DNA of 64,000 nucleotides from a candidate division CSSED10-310 bacterium (GTDB lineage Bacteria > CSSED10-310): positions 1 through 64,000 of the forward strand of contig JAFGEQ010000002.1 of assembly GCA_016931515.1 (NCBI GenBank). The letters are read 5' to 3'. Below, piece after piece: positions 16,383 to 25,914 of the stretch. How positions within the stretch are numbered: position 1 is the first letter of the stretch; each line of letters opens with the position of its first letter. The notes under the pieces are model-generated. The model saw nothing but the letters and a program-made list of their open reading frames with translations, was not told the origin of the DNA and made no database searches. Position numbers and translations under genes: made by a program.

Positions 16383-16542
16383 TTGGGTTTGAATCGGAAG
16401 AGCCAACCCCTTATAAGTGGAAGTGCAAACAGCGACTTCCCTGCCCTTTCAGGGCGAATAGAAGCCTTCCGAAAGAATATATCCCTCACGAATCCTGAAG
16501 GTCATACGTTGCGAACTGATCATGTTAGGGGGCAATCAATTT
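16383..16542 (+). promoter_or_regulatory. Leader of rpoD with two hairpins
   Basis: Within the presumed 160-base leader, GGAAGT (16419-16424) pairs with ACTTCC (16435-16440), and GCCCT (16443-16447) pairs with AGGGC (16451-16455) across a three-base loop. AGGGGG at 16527-16532 is the ribosome-binding site. Whether the leader is regulatory is not known. Confidence 0.35.
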
Positions 16543-18297
16543 ATGGGGAAAAGCATTGATTTGACTCCATTGTTAACTCTAGGGAAAGAAAAAGGATACG
16601 TTACATTCTCCGAATTAAACCAGCATCTTCCGGATCATCTGGTGACGCCCGGAGAAATCGATTCCGTTTTTCATCAACTGGATTCAATGAACATTGATGT
16701 TATTGAAGATTCTAAACTCGATGACTATCGTCAAACTCAGCTGGAAGCAAAAAAGAAGCAAGACACGCGCGACGGAGAGAGTACCCGGAGTGGTACCGGC
16801 GGCGATACTGTCAGTGAATCATCTGATGATCCTCTGAGGTTGTATTTCAAAGAAATGGGATCCGTTTCACTATTGGATCGCGAGGGTGAGATCCGTATTG
16901 CCCGTAAGATCGAAGCCGGGAAAATGGATGTCATCAATGGAGTCGCCAAATCGCAGTTGATGGCAAAAGAAGTTTTAATACTTCGTGAACAGATTGAGAG
17001 CAACTGCATCGCATTGGATACTTTAATCCAAGTTTCTGAAGAGGAGGAGGTTGATTTTGAGGTCCTGAAAATCGATCTCTTGGAAAAAATCAAGAAAATA
17101 GGGACATGTCGCCAGCAGTTACGCCATACTGAAAAGAAGCTGATGTGCCATCGCATTTCCAAAGCTACCCGTCATAAGCTCGAGGAGCAACGGAACCAGG
17201 ATGAACAAGCACTTATGGATGCGATCATGTCACTCCCATTGAATTACAATTTTGTTGAAAATGTCTGTAATAAAATTGAAGACATCGTTCTCCGGATGAT
17301 CAGTTATCAACGTGAAGTTGACAGGTTATTAAGGAGTGTTGGTATCGACACCGATACACTCTTTCAGATTCAACAAAAGTATCGTGATGACAAGGATACG
17401 AACAGGCAGATCGACCTGGGTATCCGGTCAATCAATTTAGGTGAACTCAATGAGATAGCACGGCGGATCCGGCATGCTCTGCGTGCTATTGAACGACTGG
17501 AAACGGAAGCGCACGCACCGGTGGAACATATGAAGCGGATCCAGCAGGTGATCAGTCTGGGTCGAGCCAAAGAACGGAAGGCAAAGAAACAACTGACCGA
17601 GGCTAATCTTCGATTGGTTGTGTCCATTGCCAAAAAATACACGAACCGGGGACTCCAGTTCAGCGATCTTATTCAGGAAGGCAATGTCGGGTTAATGCGT
17701 GCCGTTGATAAATTCGAGTATCAGCGCGGATATAAGTTTTCCACTTATGCCACCTGGTGGATCAGGCAAGCCATCACTCGCGCCATCGCCGATCAGGGGC
17801 GGACGATCCGAATCCCGGTTCACATGATCGAAACGATCAATAAACTGATTCGGACATCCAGGATGCTAGTCCAGGAAAAAGGCAATGAACCGAGTTGCGA
17901 GGAAATCGCCGACAAAATGGAAATGCCTGTCGAGAAAGTGCGTCTGGTCATGAAAATGGCCCAGGAACCGATCTCACTCGAAACACCAATCGGCGAAGAA
18001 GAAGACAGCCAGCTCGGTGATTTTATCGAAGATAAAAACGTGGCATCTCCATCCGAATCTGTGATCAATATGAACCTGAAGGAACAGGTTCAATCCACAC
18101 TGGCGACTCTGACACCTCGCGAAAAAATGGTTCTCCGGATGAGGTTCGGAATCGGAGCCGGCTACGAACATACTCTTGAAGAGGTCGGAGAGTATTTTGC
18201 CGTTACCCGTGAGAGAATCCGGCAAATCGAAGCCAAAGCCCTTCGAAAACTCCGCCACCCCAGTCGACGAGATAAGCTGAAACCATTTTATTCCTGA
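16543..18297 (+). CDS. rpoD: RNA polymerase housekeeping sigma factor (RpoD)
   Basis: I start at the ATG at 16543 ([10 protein letters not shown]), ten bases after AGGGGG, and not at the ATG at 16522 that precedes this ribosome-binding site. The 584-residue protein has region 1.1 (about 1-60), region 1.2 ([17 protein letters not shown]), a non-conserved region of about 200 residues, region 2 ([18 protein letters not shown], then [15 protein letters not shown] for -10 recognition), region 3 and region 4 ([17 protein letters not shown] for -35 recognition). All point to the primary sigma, not a stress sigma. It directs RNA polymerase to the TTGACA/TATAAT-type promoters seen throughout this window. 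dnaG is not adjacent. The radical SAM gene set begins 48 bases downstream with no visible terminator. Confidence 0.96.
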   Translation: MGKSIDLTPLLTLGKEKGYVTFSELNQHLPDHLVTPGEIDSVFHQLDSMNIDVIEDSKLDDYRQTQLEAKKKQDTRDGESTRSGTGGDTVSESSDDPLRLYFKEMGSVSLLDREGEIRIARKIEAGKMDVINGVAKSQLMAKEVLILREQIESNCIALDTLIQVSEEEEVDFEVLKIDLLEKIKKIGTCRQQLRHTEKKLMCHRISKATRHKLEEQRNQDEQALMDAIMSLPLNYNFVENVCNKIEDIVLRMISYQREVDRLLRSVGIDTDTLFQIQQKYRDDKDTNRQIDLGIRSINLGELNEIARRIRHALRAIERLETEAHAPVEHMKRIQQVISLGRAKERKAKKQLTEANLRLVVSIAKKYTNRGLQFSDLIQEGNVGLMRAVDKFEYQRGYKFSTYATWWIRQAITRAIADQGRTIRIPVHMIETINKLIRTSRMLVQEKGNEPSCEEIADKMEMPVEKVRLVMKMAQEPISLETPIGEEEDSQLGDFIEDKNVASPSESVINMNLKEQVQSTLATLTPREKMVLRMRFGIGAGYEHTLEEVGEYFAVTRERIRQIEAKALRKLRHPSRRDKLKPFYS

Positions 18298-18344
18298 CAG
18301 GTGATGAACCTGCGGCAGTCCACACAGGTGAAGGTCCCTCCCCC

Positions 18345-19739
18345 ATGAAGGTTGTTCTGGCCAGACCTTGGAATAAAACCTCCATGCTGATCCCGAATCA
18401 TGGTTTGGGATATCTGGCTGCATCCGTTCATCGAAATGGCCATGCAGCGATTGTAATCGATTGTATACGCGACAAGCTCCAGGCAGACAATTTTGCAGAC
18501 AGAATGCGGGAGATTAAGCCGGATATCATTGGTTTTCAGGTATATACTTTCGATCTCCCCATCCTGGATGCCTATCTCCAGGCCCTCTGTCATATCGATG
18601 CCATTCTGATCGCCGGCGGTCCGCATCCCTCAGCAGCACCATCAGATATGTGCAGGAGATTTCCAGGAATTCAACTTTTCATTCGCGGAGAAGCGGAACA
18701 GTCATTGCCTCGGCTTCTGGATGCAATATCGGCTGAAGGTAAAATTCCACCTCAGAATATTCTTGATTCTATTCCGGGGCTCTTCACCCATGAAACACCC
18801 GTACCCGAAGCAATTCCTTGTGCTATCACCGACGATCTGGATGCAATCGGGTTTCCGGACTGGGATCAGATATCACCGAATGATTATCCGGTTGCTCCAC
18901 AAGGTACATTCACCCGCCGCCTCCCGGTTGCCCCAATCATCATCACTCGCGGTTGTCCTTATCCCTGTACATTCTGTGCCGGGAAATTAATCAGCGGCCA
19001 CCGCATTCGAACCCGGTCGGTTGACCATGTCATCGAAGAACTCCGCATGCTGAAAAGACGATTCGGCATCAGGGAGTTTCACATCCAGGATGATAATTTC
19101 ACTTTTTATCGTGAGTATGTGATTGAGTTTTGTCATAAATTGACTGAAGCCGGATTGGATCTTGTTTGGGCTTGTCCAAATGGCATCCGGCTGGATTCAC
19201 TGGATGAGGATGTATTACGAGCGATGGATCGAGCCGGTTGTTATTCAGTTGCCGTCGGTATCGAGTCCGGGAGCCAGCGTATTTTGGATCTGATGAGGAA
19301 GCAGACAACACTGAACGATCTGGTATGGAAGGTACAGCAGATAAAGCGTGTTACTTCCTGGTACATCACCGGTTTTTTTATTCTGGGTTATCCCGGTGAA
19401 ACACCCGGTGAAATGGAAGCGACCATTCGACTCTCACGGCGCTTGCCTCTGGATAAAGCCAATTTCGGAATTCTGATGCCCCTGCCCGGCACACAGGCCG
19501 AAACAGCAGCACTGGACATGGGATGGCATCCGGACACCGATCTCCTCAGAATGAGCGAATACCGCAGTCCGTTTACACCCAAAGGTTTGACTCAAACGGA
19601 ATTCCGTCGCATGTTCCGGCGCGCATTTGTTGGATTCTACGCAAGACCCCGGATCATCTGGAGTTTCTTACGTCAGATTAAAAGCATCGATCAGATCCGG
19701 ATACTCTGGAGACGACTCAAGGATGTCATTTTACCATGA
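18345..19739 (+). CDS. B12-binding-domain radical SAM protein (first of three)
   Basis: This 464-residue protein has an N-terminal cobalamin-binding-like domain (about 1-150, with IAGGPHPS near residue 88) and a radical SAM core whose cluster motif is in TRGCPYPCTFCAG (C-X3-C-X2-C). Members of this large class use SAM radicals, often with methylcobalamin, for C-methylation, ring contraction or C-C bond formation on lipids and natural products. The typical B12-ligand motif DxHxxG is not evident, so cobalamin binding is uncertain. The stop overlaps the start of the next radical SAM gene by ATGA (19736-19739). It is the first of five coupled genes. Confidence 0.88.
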   Translation: MKVVLARPWNKTSMLIPNHGLGYLAASVHRNGHAAIVIDCIRDKLQADNFADRMREIKPDIIGFQVYTFDLPILDAYLQALCHIDAILIAGGPHPSAAPSDMCRRFPGIQLFIRGEAEQSLPRLLDAISAEGKIPPQNILDSIPGLFTHETPVPEAIPCAITDDLDAIGFPDWDQISPNDYPVAPQGTFTRRLPVAPIIITRGCPYPCTFCAGKLISGHRIRTRSVDHVIEELRMLKRRFGIREFHIQDDNFTFYREYVIEFCHKLTEAGLDLVWACPNGIRLDSLDEDVLRAMDRAGCYSVAVGIESGSQRILDLMRKQTTLNDLVWKVQQIKRVTSWYITGFFILGYPGETPGEMEATIRLSRRLPLDKANFGILMPLPGTQAETAALDMGWHPDTDLLRMSEYRSPFTPKGLTQTEFRRMFRRAFVGFYARPRIIWSFLRQIKSIDQIRILWRRLKDVILP

Positions 19740-20779
19740 AAATCTCCCGTATGCTGACTTCCTGGCCGCGATCACTTCTTTTCAAGACTCCTTATACCTG
19801 TAATATTAAAATAACAACCCGGTGCAACCTGCAATGTGGATTCTGCGGCCTTTGGTCTCTGCCGGCCGGCAGTGAACTACCGATCGACACCTATGCATAT
19901 ATAGCAGACCTTTTGGACAAGCTGGGATTGGCCCGTGTCGTGATAACGGGCGGTGAACCCCTGCTGAGGAATGATGCGGCAGATATTTTATCGCTATTTT
20001 CAAGGCGAGGTTTTTCTACAACGTTGTTAACAAACGGAACACTTCTGACCCCCTATACAATGAAACGTCTTGTAAAACTCGGGTTGAATGATATCGGCAT
20101 CTCACTCGACACCCTGAACACCTCAAAACTGGATCACATCTGTCATGGGAAAAATATTCGGAATAAAATCATCGATGCGATAAAACTAAGTGTCGATTCA
20201 CTGACGAACGGTATCGTCGAAGTGCTGACAACCGTGACCAGTGAGAATCTCATGGATATACCGGATATTGTGAGTTTCGTGCATCACAAACTTGGTGCAT
20301 GGTCCGTAATCAATCCGGTCAATATCCCACCGGGAGACTCCGCTGTCCTGTCAGCATCCAAACCCCAATGGGCACCGCCATTCCCTGACGAGTTGGTTGA
20401 TAGTGTGTATGACCGTCTGATCGGGATGAAAAGATCCGGTGTACGCATTCTGGTGTCCGACACATTCCTCGAAGATTCTCGATACTATTTGAAAACTGGC
20501 TGTTTCAAATGGGATTGTGATGCAGGCGAGCGTTACTTCACAATTTTTCCTGACGGATCACTCGCTCCCTGCAGCGATCAGCTGTCGATCCGGAGCGTGC
20601 TCACCATGACACCGCATGATTTCAGATCTGCGGAGTATATCCGCACAGTTCGCGATGTGCAAAAACGATGTGGAGGGTGTATCTTTTCCTGCTGGCGAGA
20701 AGCGAGTTATCTTTTCAGCCGACAGTCAGTCTGGAAAGAACGCCTGGTCACAATGAACCGGTTTATCCGGGGGAGATAG
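19736..20779 (+). CDS. Radical SAM protein with C-terminal cysteine (SPASM-like) region
   Basis: This 347-residue radical SAM enzyme has its CX3CX2C motif in TTRCNLQCGFCGLW near residue 30, a GGEPLL motif for SAM binding, and a C-terminal cysteine set (CFKWDCDAG, APCSD, KRCGGC, FSC) that fits auxiliary Fe-S cluster binding of the SPASM/twitch type. Such enzymes often act on peptides or on small alcohol and lipid substrates. No precursor peptide gene is visible nearby, which argues against a RiPP role. Coupled to the gene before by a four-base overlap and to the next by a three-base gap, it is in the middle of the radical SAM - acyltransferase - glycosyltransferase set. Confidence 0.87.
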   Translation: MKISRMLTSWPRSLLFKTPYTCNIKITTRCNLQCGFCGLWSLPAGSELPIDTYAYIADLLDKLGLARVVITGGEPLLRNDAADILSLFSRRGFSTTLLTNGTLLTPYTMKRLVKLGLNDIGISLDTLNTSKLDHICHGKNIRNKIIDAIKLSVDSLTNGIVEVLTTVTSENLMDIPDIVSFVHHKLGAWSVINPVNIPPGDSAVLSASKPQWAPPFPDELVDSVYDRLIGMKRSGVRILVSDTFLEDSRYYLKTGCFKWDCDAGERYFTIFPDGSLAPCSDQLSIRSVLTMTPHDFRSAEYIRTVRDVQKRCGGCIFSCWREASYLFSRQSVWKERLVTMNRFIRGR

Positions 20780-20782
20780 CGA

Positions 20783-22306
20783 GTGAGCGGAAGCCATGAT
20801 GCATTTCGTGTTCTGCTGATCCGTCCGCCATATACCAGAATACGAGGGATTGGTCAGGCTCCGTATTTTCCCATGGGGATTGGGTCGATGGTCGCAGTGT
20901 TGAACGCTCTGCCGAATGTCGACGCCCGATTATACTATGCGGATAATCCTGGTTCGGATGAGAAACCCATTATAATTGACAAGGCGGGCGTGTTCGCAGC
21001 GCGATCTCATGCCCAGAATGTGTATTTCGATGCACTGGATAATTCTGATCACAGGATCTGGAAGGAAGTCCGTCAAGTCTTGGACGATTTCAGACCGAAC
21101 CTTGTTGGCATAAGCGTCCTGACACCAGAAACCGGTTCTGCGCTAAACGTAACCGTTATCAGCAAGGAGCAGCTCCCGGACACGCCGGTTGTTTGGGGAG
21201 GCGTTCACCCGACCTTTGCCTTATCCGAAACGCTGGCAATACCGGGAGTCGATTATGTTGTTGCTGGTGAAGGAGAAATTACCTTAAGAGAAATGGTCCT
21301 TTCACTACAGGCGGGAAAACTGCCGGCACAAATCCCCGGTTTATTTCATCGGAACTCGGATTTACAGCATTCAACTCAAAGAGGGTTGCAAGAAAATCTC
21401 GATCTGTTACCCATTCCCGATCGGCATGCCGTATTTTTTCCTGAACGATTTACGCCGGTCGCGATGGGTAGTTTGATGCACAGCCGAGGTTGTCCCTGGA
21501 GATGTGGATTTTGTTCTTCCAGACGATTCTGGCAGGAGCGGGTGCGATTTCGATCTGCAGGTAGTGTTTTGGACGAGATTTTAGCTATTCATCGTGATTT
21601 TGGAATCCGAATTTTTACTTTCTGGGATGATGCCTTTACGATTGACCGGCTGCTAACGGAATCTCTCTGCGAATCTATTCTGCGTTCCGGGCTCAAGATC
21701 GCATGGCGAACTGCAACACGATTGGATCTGCTGGATGAAGGCTTACTCAAGCTGATGAAAAGAGCCGGTTGTTTCCAGGTTGAACTCGGCATTGAATCAG
21801 GGAGCCCGAGAATGTCCGAATTGATTCGAAAGGATATAGATCTGGATGCAGCCCCGGCAGTAATCGATCGAACCAATCGTCATGGGATTGCATGCGGTGT
21901 GTTTATGATGGCGGGGTTTCCGGATGAAACGCGAGATGATCTGATGCAGACGTTATCCTTTATCCAGCGAATCAAACCTGCTGAGATTGTGCTGAATATT
22001 CTTGATCCGATGCCTGGATCCGAGCAGTTCGAACGGGCGATTGAAATGAAACTCCTACCCGAACACATCGACTATTCTCGTTTTCCATTATGGCCGGATG
22101 CGCACTATATGATGCACGTCGATCGAGATGAGTTTAATAAAATAATCGAGGATATCAGCGGTTATGTCTTCAGATACAATTCCAGCCGAACAGCTATGAT
22201 AAGAAGAGCGAGACCTGAAATCGCCCAATTGTTACGAACCGACCGGAAAGTCCTGCTCCAGAAGGTCAGCCGGTTCATCGGGCGTCGTTTTCTCCGGCGG
22301 TTATAA
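20783..22306 (+). CDS. B12-binding-domain radical SAM protein (third)
   Basis: This 507-residue enzyme starts at GTG after GGGGGAG. An N-terminal cobalamin-binding-like domain (about 1-190, with VVWGGVHPTFAL) precedes the radical SAM core with cluster motif SRGCPWRCGFCSS. The C-terminal 80 residues are helical. It resembles the first radical SAM protein of the set in layout but is clearly diverged. The stop overlaps the start of the acyltransferase gene by one base (TAATG). The substrate is unknown; co-location with a lipid acyltransferase and a membrane glycosyltransferase suggests a membrane lipid or lipid-linked sugar. Confidence 0.88.
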   Translation: MSGSHDAFRVLLIRPPYTRIRGIGQAPYFPMGIGSMVAVLNALPNVDARLYYADNPGSDEKPIIIDKAGVFAARSHAQNVYFDALDNSDHRIWKEVRQVLDDFRPNLVGISVLTPETGSALNVTVISKEQLPDTPVVWGGVHPTFALSETLAIPGVDYVVAGEGEITLREMVLSLQAGKLPAQIPGLFHRNSDLQHSTQRGLQENLDLLPIPDRHAVFFPERFTPVAMGSLMHSRGCPWRCGFCSSRRFWQERVRFRSAGSVLDEILAIHRDFGIRIFTFWDDAFTIDRLLTESLCESILRSGLKIAWRTATRLDLLDEGLLKLMKRAGCFQVELGIESGSPRMSELIRKDIDLDAAPAVIDRTNRHGIACGVFMMAGFPDETRDDLMQTLSFIQRIKPAEIVLNILDPMPGSEQFERAIEMKLLPEHIDYSRFPLWPDAHYMMHVDRDEFNKIIEDISGYVFRYNSSRTAMIRRARPEIAQLLRTDRKVLLQKVSRFIGRRFLRRL

Positions 22307-23271
22307 TGTCGAAAATAAAGGATCTTCTGCTTTTAATACAATGGTATCCGGTCCGCTGGCTGATACGGTGTTTGCCTCACAATGCCATCATCAGAACGGG
22401 TCAACTTCTGGGATTAATGATGTTCCTGTTAAAACGCGACAAGCGGATAGCAGCCACCCGGGAATATTTAAAAACATGTCCGGAACATGCTGATCGAAGA
22501 AATATCGATCACATCATTCGGACAGGTTTCATGGAAGCATGCACAGTCGCAATGGAATCATTCTGTTTTCCTGCAATCCATCGGTCCAATATCAACAGGT
22601 GGATGCGTATCCATGGCGATTCCCATCTTAATCAAGCTTTGGCTCGAGGTAATGGAATTGTTATTATATTGGCTCACTTTGGCGCTAACCAGATGGTTAT
22701 GGCTGCACTCGGGCACCGCGATTATCGCATTAATCAGATCGGCAGTCGTCCTGACGACTGGCATCGACTGGCCGGAATCAAGCCGTCCTTAACTGAGCAC
22801 ATCATTTTCCGGAAACGTCTTGCGATAGAGCGCACATTGCCCGCTGAATTCATATATATCGACAAATCAATGCGACCGGTGTATCAATGCCTGGAGCGAA
22901 ACGAAATTATGATGCTCGCTGCCGATGGACGTGCAGGAACACGCTTTTTGCAAACCCGCATGTGCGATCGAACGATGAATGTATCAGCGGGACCATTCCG
23001 GATAGCTGCTGCAACAGGAGCATCTTTAATTCCGGTCTTTCCTGTCAGGGACCAGGATGGAGTTCACGATCTCTATATTGAACAACCGATCTGTCCGGGA
23101 AATGCAACCGATGCAGGTGATTGGGCACATAAAGCTGCTATTGAATACGGATTACGTCTTACGGACTGGGTTCGGTTTCGACCGGATCATTATATTTTGC
23201 TGATGGCGGAAGCTAAAAAGCGAAGCTCAATAGATCCCGTACCTTTGTTCGAGGATTATAGTGATGAGTAA
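22306..23271 (+). CDS. Lysophospholipid/lipid A acyltransferase family protein (LpxL/HtrB-like)
   Basis: This 321-residue protein belongs to the bacterial lipid A acyltransferase superfamily: an N-terminal membrane-associated segment (about 10-45), the HX4-type active-site block in LAHFGANQ and a later AADGRAGTRFL segment that fits the second conserved block. Family enzymes move an acyl chain from acyl-ACP to a glycolipid at the inner membrane. The usual Glu/Asp of the HX4(D/E) motif is Gln here (HFGANQ), which could alter catalysis or define a subfamily. It is coupled to its neighbours (one-base overlap upstream, eight bases downstream). I infer that it acylates the product or precursor of the radical SAM enzymes. 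Confidence 0.82.
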   Translation: MSKIKDLLLLIQWYPVRWLIRCLPHNAIIRTGQLLGLMMFLLKRDKRIAATREYLKTCPEHADRRNIDHIIRTGFMEACTVAMESFCFPAIHRSNINRWMRIHGDSHLNQALARGNGIVIILAHFGANQMVMAALGHRDYRINQIGSRPDDWHRLAGIKPSLTEHIIFRKRLAIERTLPAEFIYIDKSMRPVYQCLERNEIMMLAADGRAGTRFLQTRMCDRTMNVSAGPFRIAAATGASLIPVFPVRDQDGVHDLYIEQPICPGNATDAGDWAHKAAIEYGLRLTDWVRFRPDHYILLMAEAKKRSSIDPVPLFEDYSDE

Positions 23272-24262
23272 TCCTGCTGATATCAGTGTGATAATTCCGG
23301 TCAGGAATGCTGCTGTAACCTTGAATAAAACTGTTCAATCCCTTTTAAAACAGACAAACGGAATAGCGGAGATTATCATCGTTGACGACGGCTCTGACAT
23401 GCCGGTTCGTGAGTTTGATGAGTGCAATTATCCTATCAGGATTCAACGATTCCCTGAAAACCGCGGACCCGCTGCTGCCAGAAATCATGGTGCAGGGATG
23501 GCATTGGGTAAAATCCTCCTGTTTCTTGACGCCGATGTCCTTCTGGAATCAGGCGCGATCGATCGGGTGTTTGAGGATTTTGCGACCAATCCGGATATAG
23601 CCGCTGTTCAGGGTATCTATACACCGGATCTGCCACGTGATCGCGGATTATATTCTCGTTATCAAAACCATTATTATCACTACTCTTTCAAATCAATACC
23701 AACTGATCATGTAGCGGTTTGCGCTACGTTCTGTTTTGCCATTAAAAGGGATATCTTTGAAACCATCGGAGGATTTGAACCAGCGATAAAAAAACCGACG
23801 GTTGAAGATGAGGCATTCGGGTATAAGCTTAACGTCTCAGGATATAGCATCCTCCTGGACAGGGATATCCAGGTCATGCATCTGGCTGAGTACTCAGCCG
23901 TATCACTCATCCGACGGAAATTTACAATGAGTTTTCATCAGATAAAAAGTTTTTTACACGGAAACAGGCTTCCTCTATCAGATCGGGAGGGACTTAATCG
24001 AACTCATCATGCATTCGATACGCTGGCTGCAATAATCCTATCTCCTTCAATAATATTCTCCATGTTTGTCGGCTGGCAGGCGTTTGTTATATCGATGCTG
24101 CTTTATCTGAGCGCCAATGCCCGTTTCTGGAGATATCTCCTAAAGGTTGAATCACCTGTTCACGCATTCGAGATGATCTGGATCAGTTGGTTGGATCAGC
24201 TGGCTATTTTCACTGGTTTGTTGTGTGGCTCCGTAGATTACTATATCAAACGAACTTATTAA
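23264..24262 (+). CDS. Membrane-associated family 2 glycosyltransferase
   Basis: This protein of about 332 residues has a GT-A fold catalytic domain (about 5-230): SVIIPVRNA at the start, IVDDGSD, the metal-binding DxD in FLDADVLL, and a catalytic-site region with PTVEDEAFGYKL. Two C-terminal hydrophobic segments (about 255-285) anchor it to the membrane. An ATG at 23264 is preferred, eight bases after GAGGA; GTG at 23261 is an alternative. It overlaps the acyltransferase gene. Enzymes of this form add one sugar to a lipid carrier or a membrane lipid. It closes the five-gene set. Confidence 0.88.
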   Translation: MSNPADISVIIPVRNAAVTLNKTVQSLLKQTNGIAEIIIVDDGSDMPVREFDECNYPIRIQRFPENRGPAAARNHGAGMALGKILLFLDADVLLESGAIDRVFEDFATNPDIAAVQGIYTPDLPRDRGLYSRYQNHYYHYSFKSIPTDHVAVCATFCFAIKRDIFETIGGFEPAIKKPTVEDEAFGYKLNVSGYSILLDRDIQVMHLAEYSAVSLIRRKFTMSFHQIKSFLHGNRLPLSDREGLNRTHHAFDTLAAIILSPSIIFSMFVGWQAFVISMLLYLSANARFWRYLLKVESPVHAFEMIWISWLDQLAIFTGLLCGSVDYYIKRTY

Positions 24263-24324
24263 GTTTAGACGAACCAACATACCGGTGACGGTGCGATGAA
24301 GTATCTATTTTCACGGACTAATTC

Positions 24325-24353
24325 TTGACATTCCGGTTGTCGAATACTAGAGT
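24325..24353 (+). promoter_or_regulatory. Sigma-70 promoter of the HU gene
   Basis: TTGACA (24325-24330) and TAGAGT (24348-24353) are 17 bases apart. The predicted leader is about 80 bases. Confidence 0.6.
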
Positions 24354-24358
24354 TTTTT

Positions 24359-24390
24359 CCTGTCTGCAACAGGATTAACGGCAGGACAGG
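24359..24390 (+). promoter_or_regulatory. Leader hairpin upstream of the HU gene
   Basis: CCTGTCTGC (24359-24367) can pair with GCAGGACAGG (24381-24390) with a single bulged G and a 13-base loop, at the predicted 5' end of the HU messenger. No T-run follows directly, so it is more likely a stability element than a terminator. Confidence 0.4.
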
Positions 24391-24441
24391 CTTTGGGCAC
24401 GTATTAAAAAACCCATTATTATTCAACGAAGGAGTAGCGTC

Positions 24442-24723
24442 ATGACAAAAGAGGATTTGGTCAATCGCATTTGGGAACAACTGGATCTCAGTAAAAAAGA
24501 ATCCGCAGATATTGTCGATCAGATACTGGTCAATATGAAAACTGTATTAAGAGAAGGGGAAAAGTTAAAAATAGGCGGATTTGGTGTATTCGAAGTGCGA
24601 GAGCGCAAACCAAGAATGGGACGCAATCCGAAAACTGGCGAAGCAGCAGAAATCAAATCCGGACAGACGATAAAATTCAAGCCTGGGAAAACACTGCGAA
24701 ACGCTGTTGCCGAAGGTAAATAG
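24442..24723 (+). CDS. HU-family histone-like DNA-binding protein
   Basis: This 93-residue protein has the HU/IHF fold: an N-terminal helical dimerisation part ([11 protein letters not shown]), the [13 protein letters not shown] strand segment, and the arm motif GRNPKTGE followed by KFKPGKTLR. It bends and compacts DNA as a dimer. GGAG lies about ten bases before the ATG. It has its own promoter and may be read through into gcvT 51 bases downstream. HU and IHF cannot be separated by eye; the length and context favour HU. Confidence 0.95.
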   Translation: MTKEDLVNRIWEQLDLSKKESADIVDQILVNMKTVLREGEKLKIGGFGVFEVRERKPRMGRNPKTGEAAEIKSGQTIKFKPGKTLRNAVAEGK

Positions 24724-24774
24724 ATAATCCAGTTCTGATATAAATCAACATTAGCTTGGGAAGGATTGTGAATC

Positions 24775-25875
24775 ATGAGCAATTTGAAGCATACCGGACT
24801 GTATGAGGCCCATATTAGAGCGGGTGGAAAAATTGTACCTTTTGCCGGGTACGAGTTGCCAGTACAATATGAATCGATCAAAGTGGAACATGAGGCTGTA
24901 AGAACGACCGCAGGAATGTTTGATGTCAGCCATATGGGTGAGATCTATTTTTCCGGACCCGATGCACTGGAAAATGTTCAGAAACTTGTCACTCAGAACA
25001 TCGAAAAGATCAAACCCAACAGGGCAGTCTATTCCGGGATGCTCTACACGAACGGTACCTTTGTTGATGATGTTTTGGTATACAGGATATCCGAGGACGA
25101 ATTCATGCTGGTGGTCAATGCCGCCAACCTGGCAAAAGATTATGCCTGGATGAAAGAGAACCTGTTTGGTGACTGTAAATGTGAGAATCGAAGCGACGCC
25201 ATCACGCAGATTGCCATCCAGGGTCCAAAGTCGAAGAATATCGTTCAGCAATTAACGAATTTGAATCTTGATGATTTGAAATATTACCGGTTTCGTCAAC
25301 ATCAGATCATTGGAATCGATGCCATTGTATCAAGAACCGGTTATACGGGGGAACACGGTTATGAACTATATTTTAACCGGACATCCAGCATTAAAGTATG
25401 GGATGCTCTATTAGAAGCCGGTCAATCCTTCGGACTGAAACCCGCTGGTCTGGGTTGCAGGGATACGCTGCGACTCGAAGCGGGAATGCCCCTTTATGGA
25501 AATGACATCGATGATCAGCATACCCCCCTTGAAGCCGGGCTTGATTGGACAGTAAAAATGGAGAAAGAAGACTTCAATGGCAAAAATGCATTACTGCAAC
25601 AACAGCAGAAAGGTCTCGGACGTCATCTGGTAGGATTTGAGTTAATCGATAAAGGTGTTCCACGCCACGGTTACCCGATTTTTTCGGGTAGCAAGAACAT
25701 CGGAATAGTAACCAGCGGAACCATGTCTATCACCCTGGGTAAACCCATCGGTATGGCTTACATCAGACACGGTTTTGAACAGCTCGGTACAGAATTTGAT
25801 GTCGAAATTCGGAACAAGCATTTCAGGGCTAAGGTTATTCCCATGCCTTTCTATAGTGTGACCAGAACTGGATGA
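24775..25875 (+). CDS. gcvT: Glycine cleavage system T protein (aminomethyltransferase)
   Basis: This 366-residue protein is a full-length GcvT. It takes the aminomethyl group from lipoylated GcvH, releases ammonia and forms 5,10-methylene-tetrahydrofolate. Landmarks are [10 protein letters not shown] near the start, FDVSHMGEI, the folate-site Asp in the VDDVLVYR block, [13 protein letters not shown] and [16 protein letters not shown]. Only the ribosome-binding site AAGG precedes the ATG at a good distance. It is the first gene of gcvT-H-PA-PB. No glycine riboswitch is visible in the 51 bases between the HU gene and gcvT. Confidence 0.96.
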   Translation: MSNLKHTGLYEAHIRAGGKIVPFAGYELPVQYESIKVEHEAVRTTAGMFDVSHMGEIYFSGPDALENVQKLVTQNIEKIKPNRAVYSGMLYTNGTFVDDVLVYRISEDEFMLVVNAANLAKDYAWMKENLFGDCKCENRSDAITQIAIQGPKSKNIVQQLTNLNLDDLKYYRFRQHQIIGIDAIVSRTGYTGEHGYELYFNRTSSIKVWDALLEAGQSFGLKPAGLGCRDTLRLEAGMPLYGNDIDDQHTPLEAGLDWTVKMEKEDFNGKNALLQQQQKGLGRHLVGFELIDKGVPRHGYPIFSGSKNIGIVTSGTMSITLGKPIGMAYIRHGFEQLGTEFDVEIRNKHFRAKVIPMPFYSVTRTG

Positions 25876-25914
25876 TAATATTACATTTTAAATGTTACAA
25901 AAAAGGAGGATACA

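Larger units (their letters stand above)
16231..16542. other. Divergent control region between the lipoprotein gene and rpoD
   Basis: These 312 bases contain no supported gene. They hold a minus-strand promoter at 16270-16299 inside a 9-bp inverted repeat (16260-16306), a near-consensus plus-strand promoter at 16348-16376, and an rpoD leader of about 160 bases with two small hairpins. A 94-codon frame (16275-16559) running into rpoD in another frame has no ribosome-binding site and is treated as chance. Confidence 0.6.

Noticed and set aside
16275-16559. A 94-codon plus-strand frame between the lipoprotein gene and rpoD
   Set aside because: It has no ribosome-binding site, starts before the mapped-by-eye rpoD promoter and runs into rpoD in another frame.
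18345-20779. RiPP maturation cluster based on adjacent SPASM-like radical SAM genes
   Set aside because: No small precursor gene, protease or leader-binding domain is present; the neighbours are lipid and sugar enzymes.
24724-24774. Possible glycine riboswitch in front of gcvT
   Set aside because: Only 51 bases separate the HU gene from gcvT, too short for a glycine aptamer, and no aptamer core is visible.
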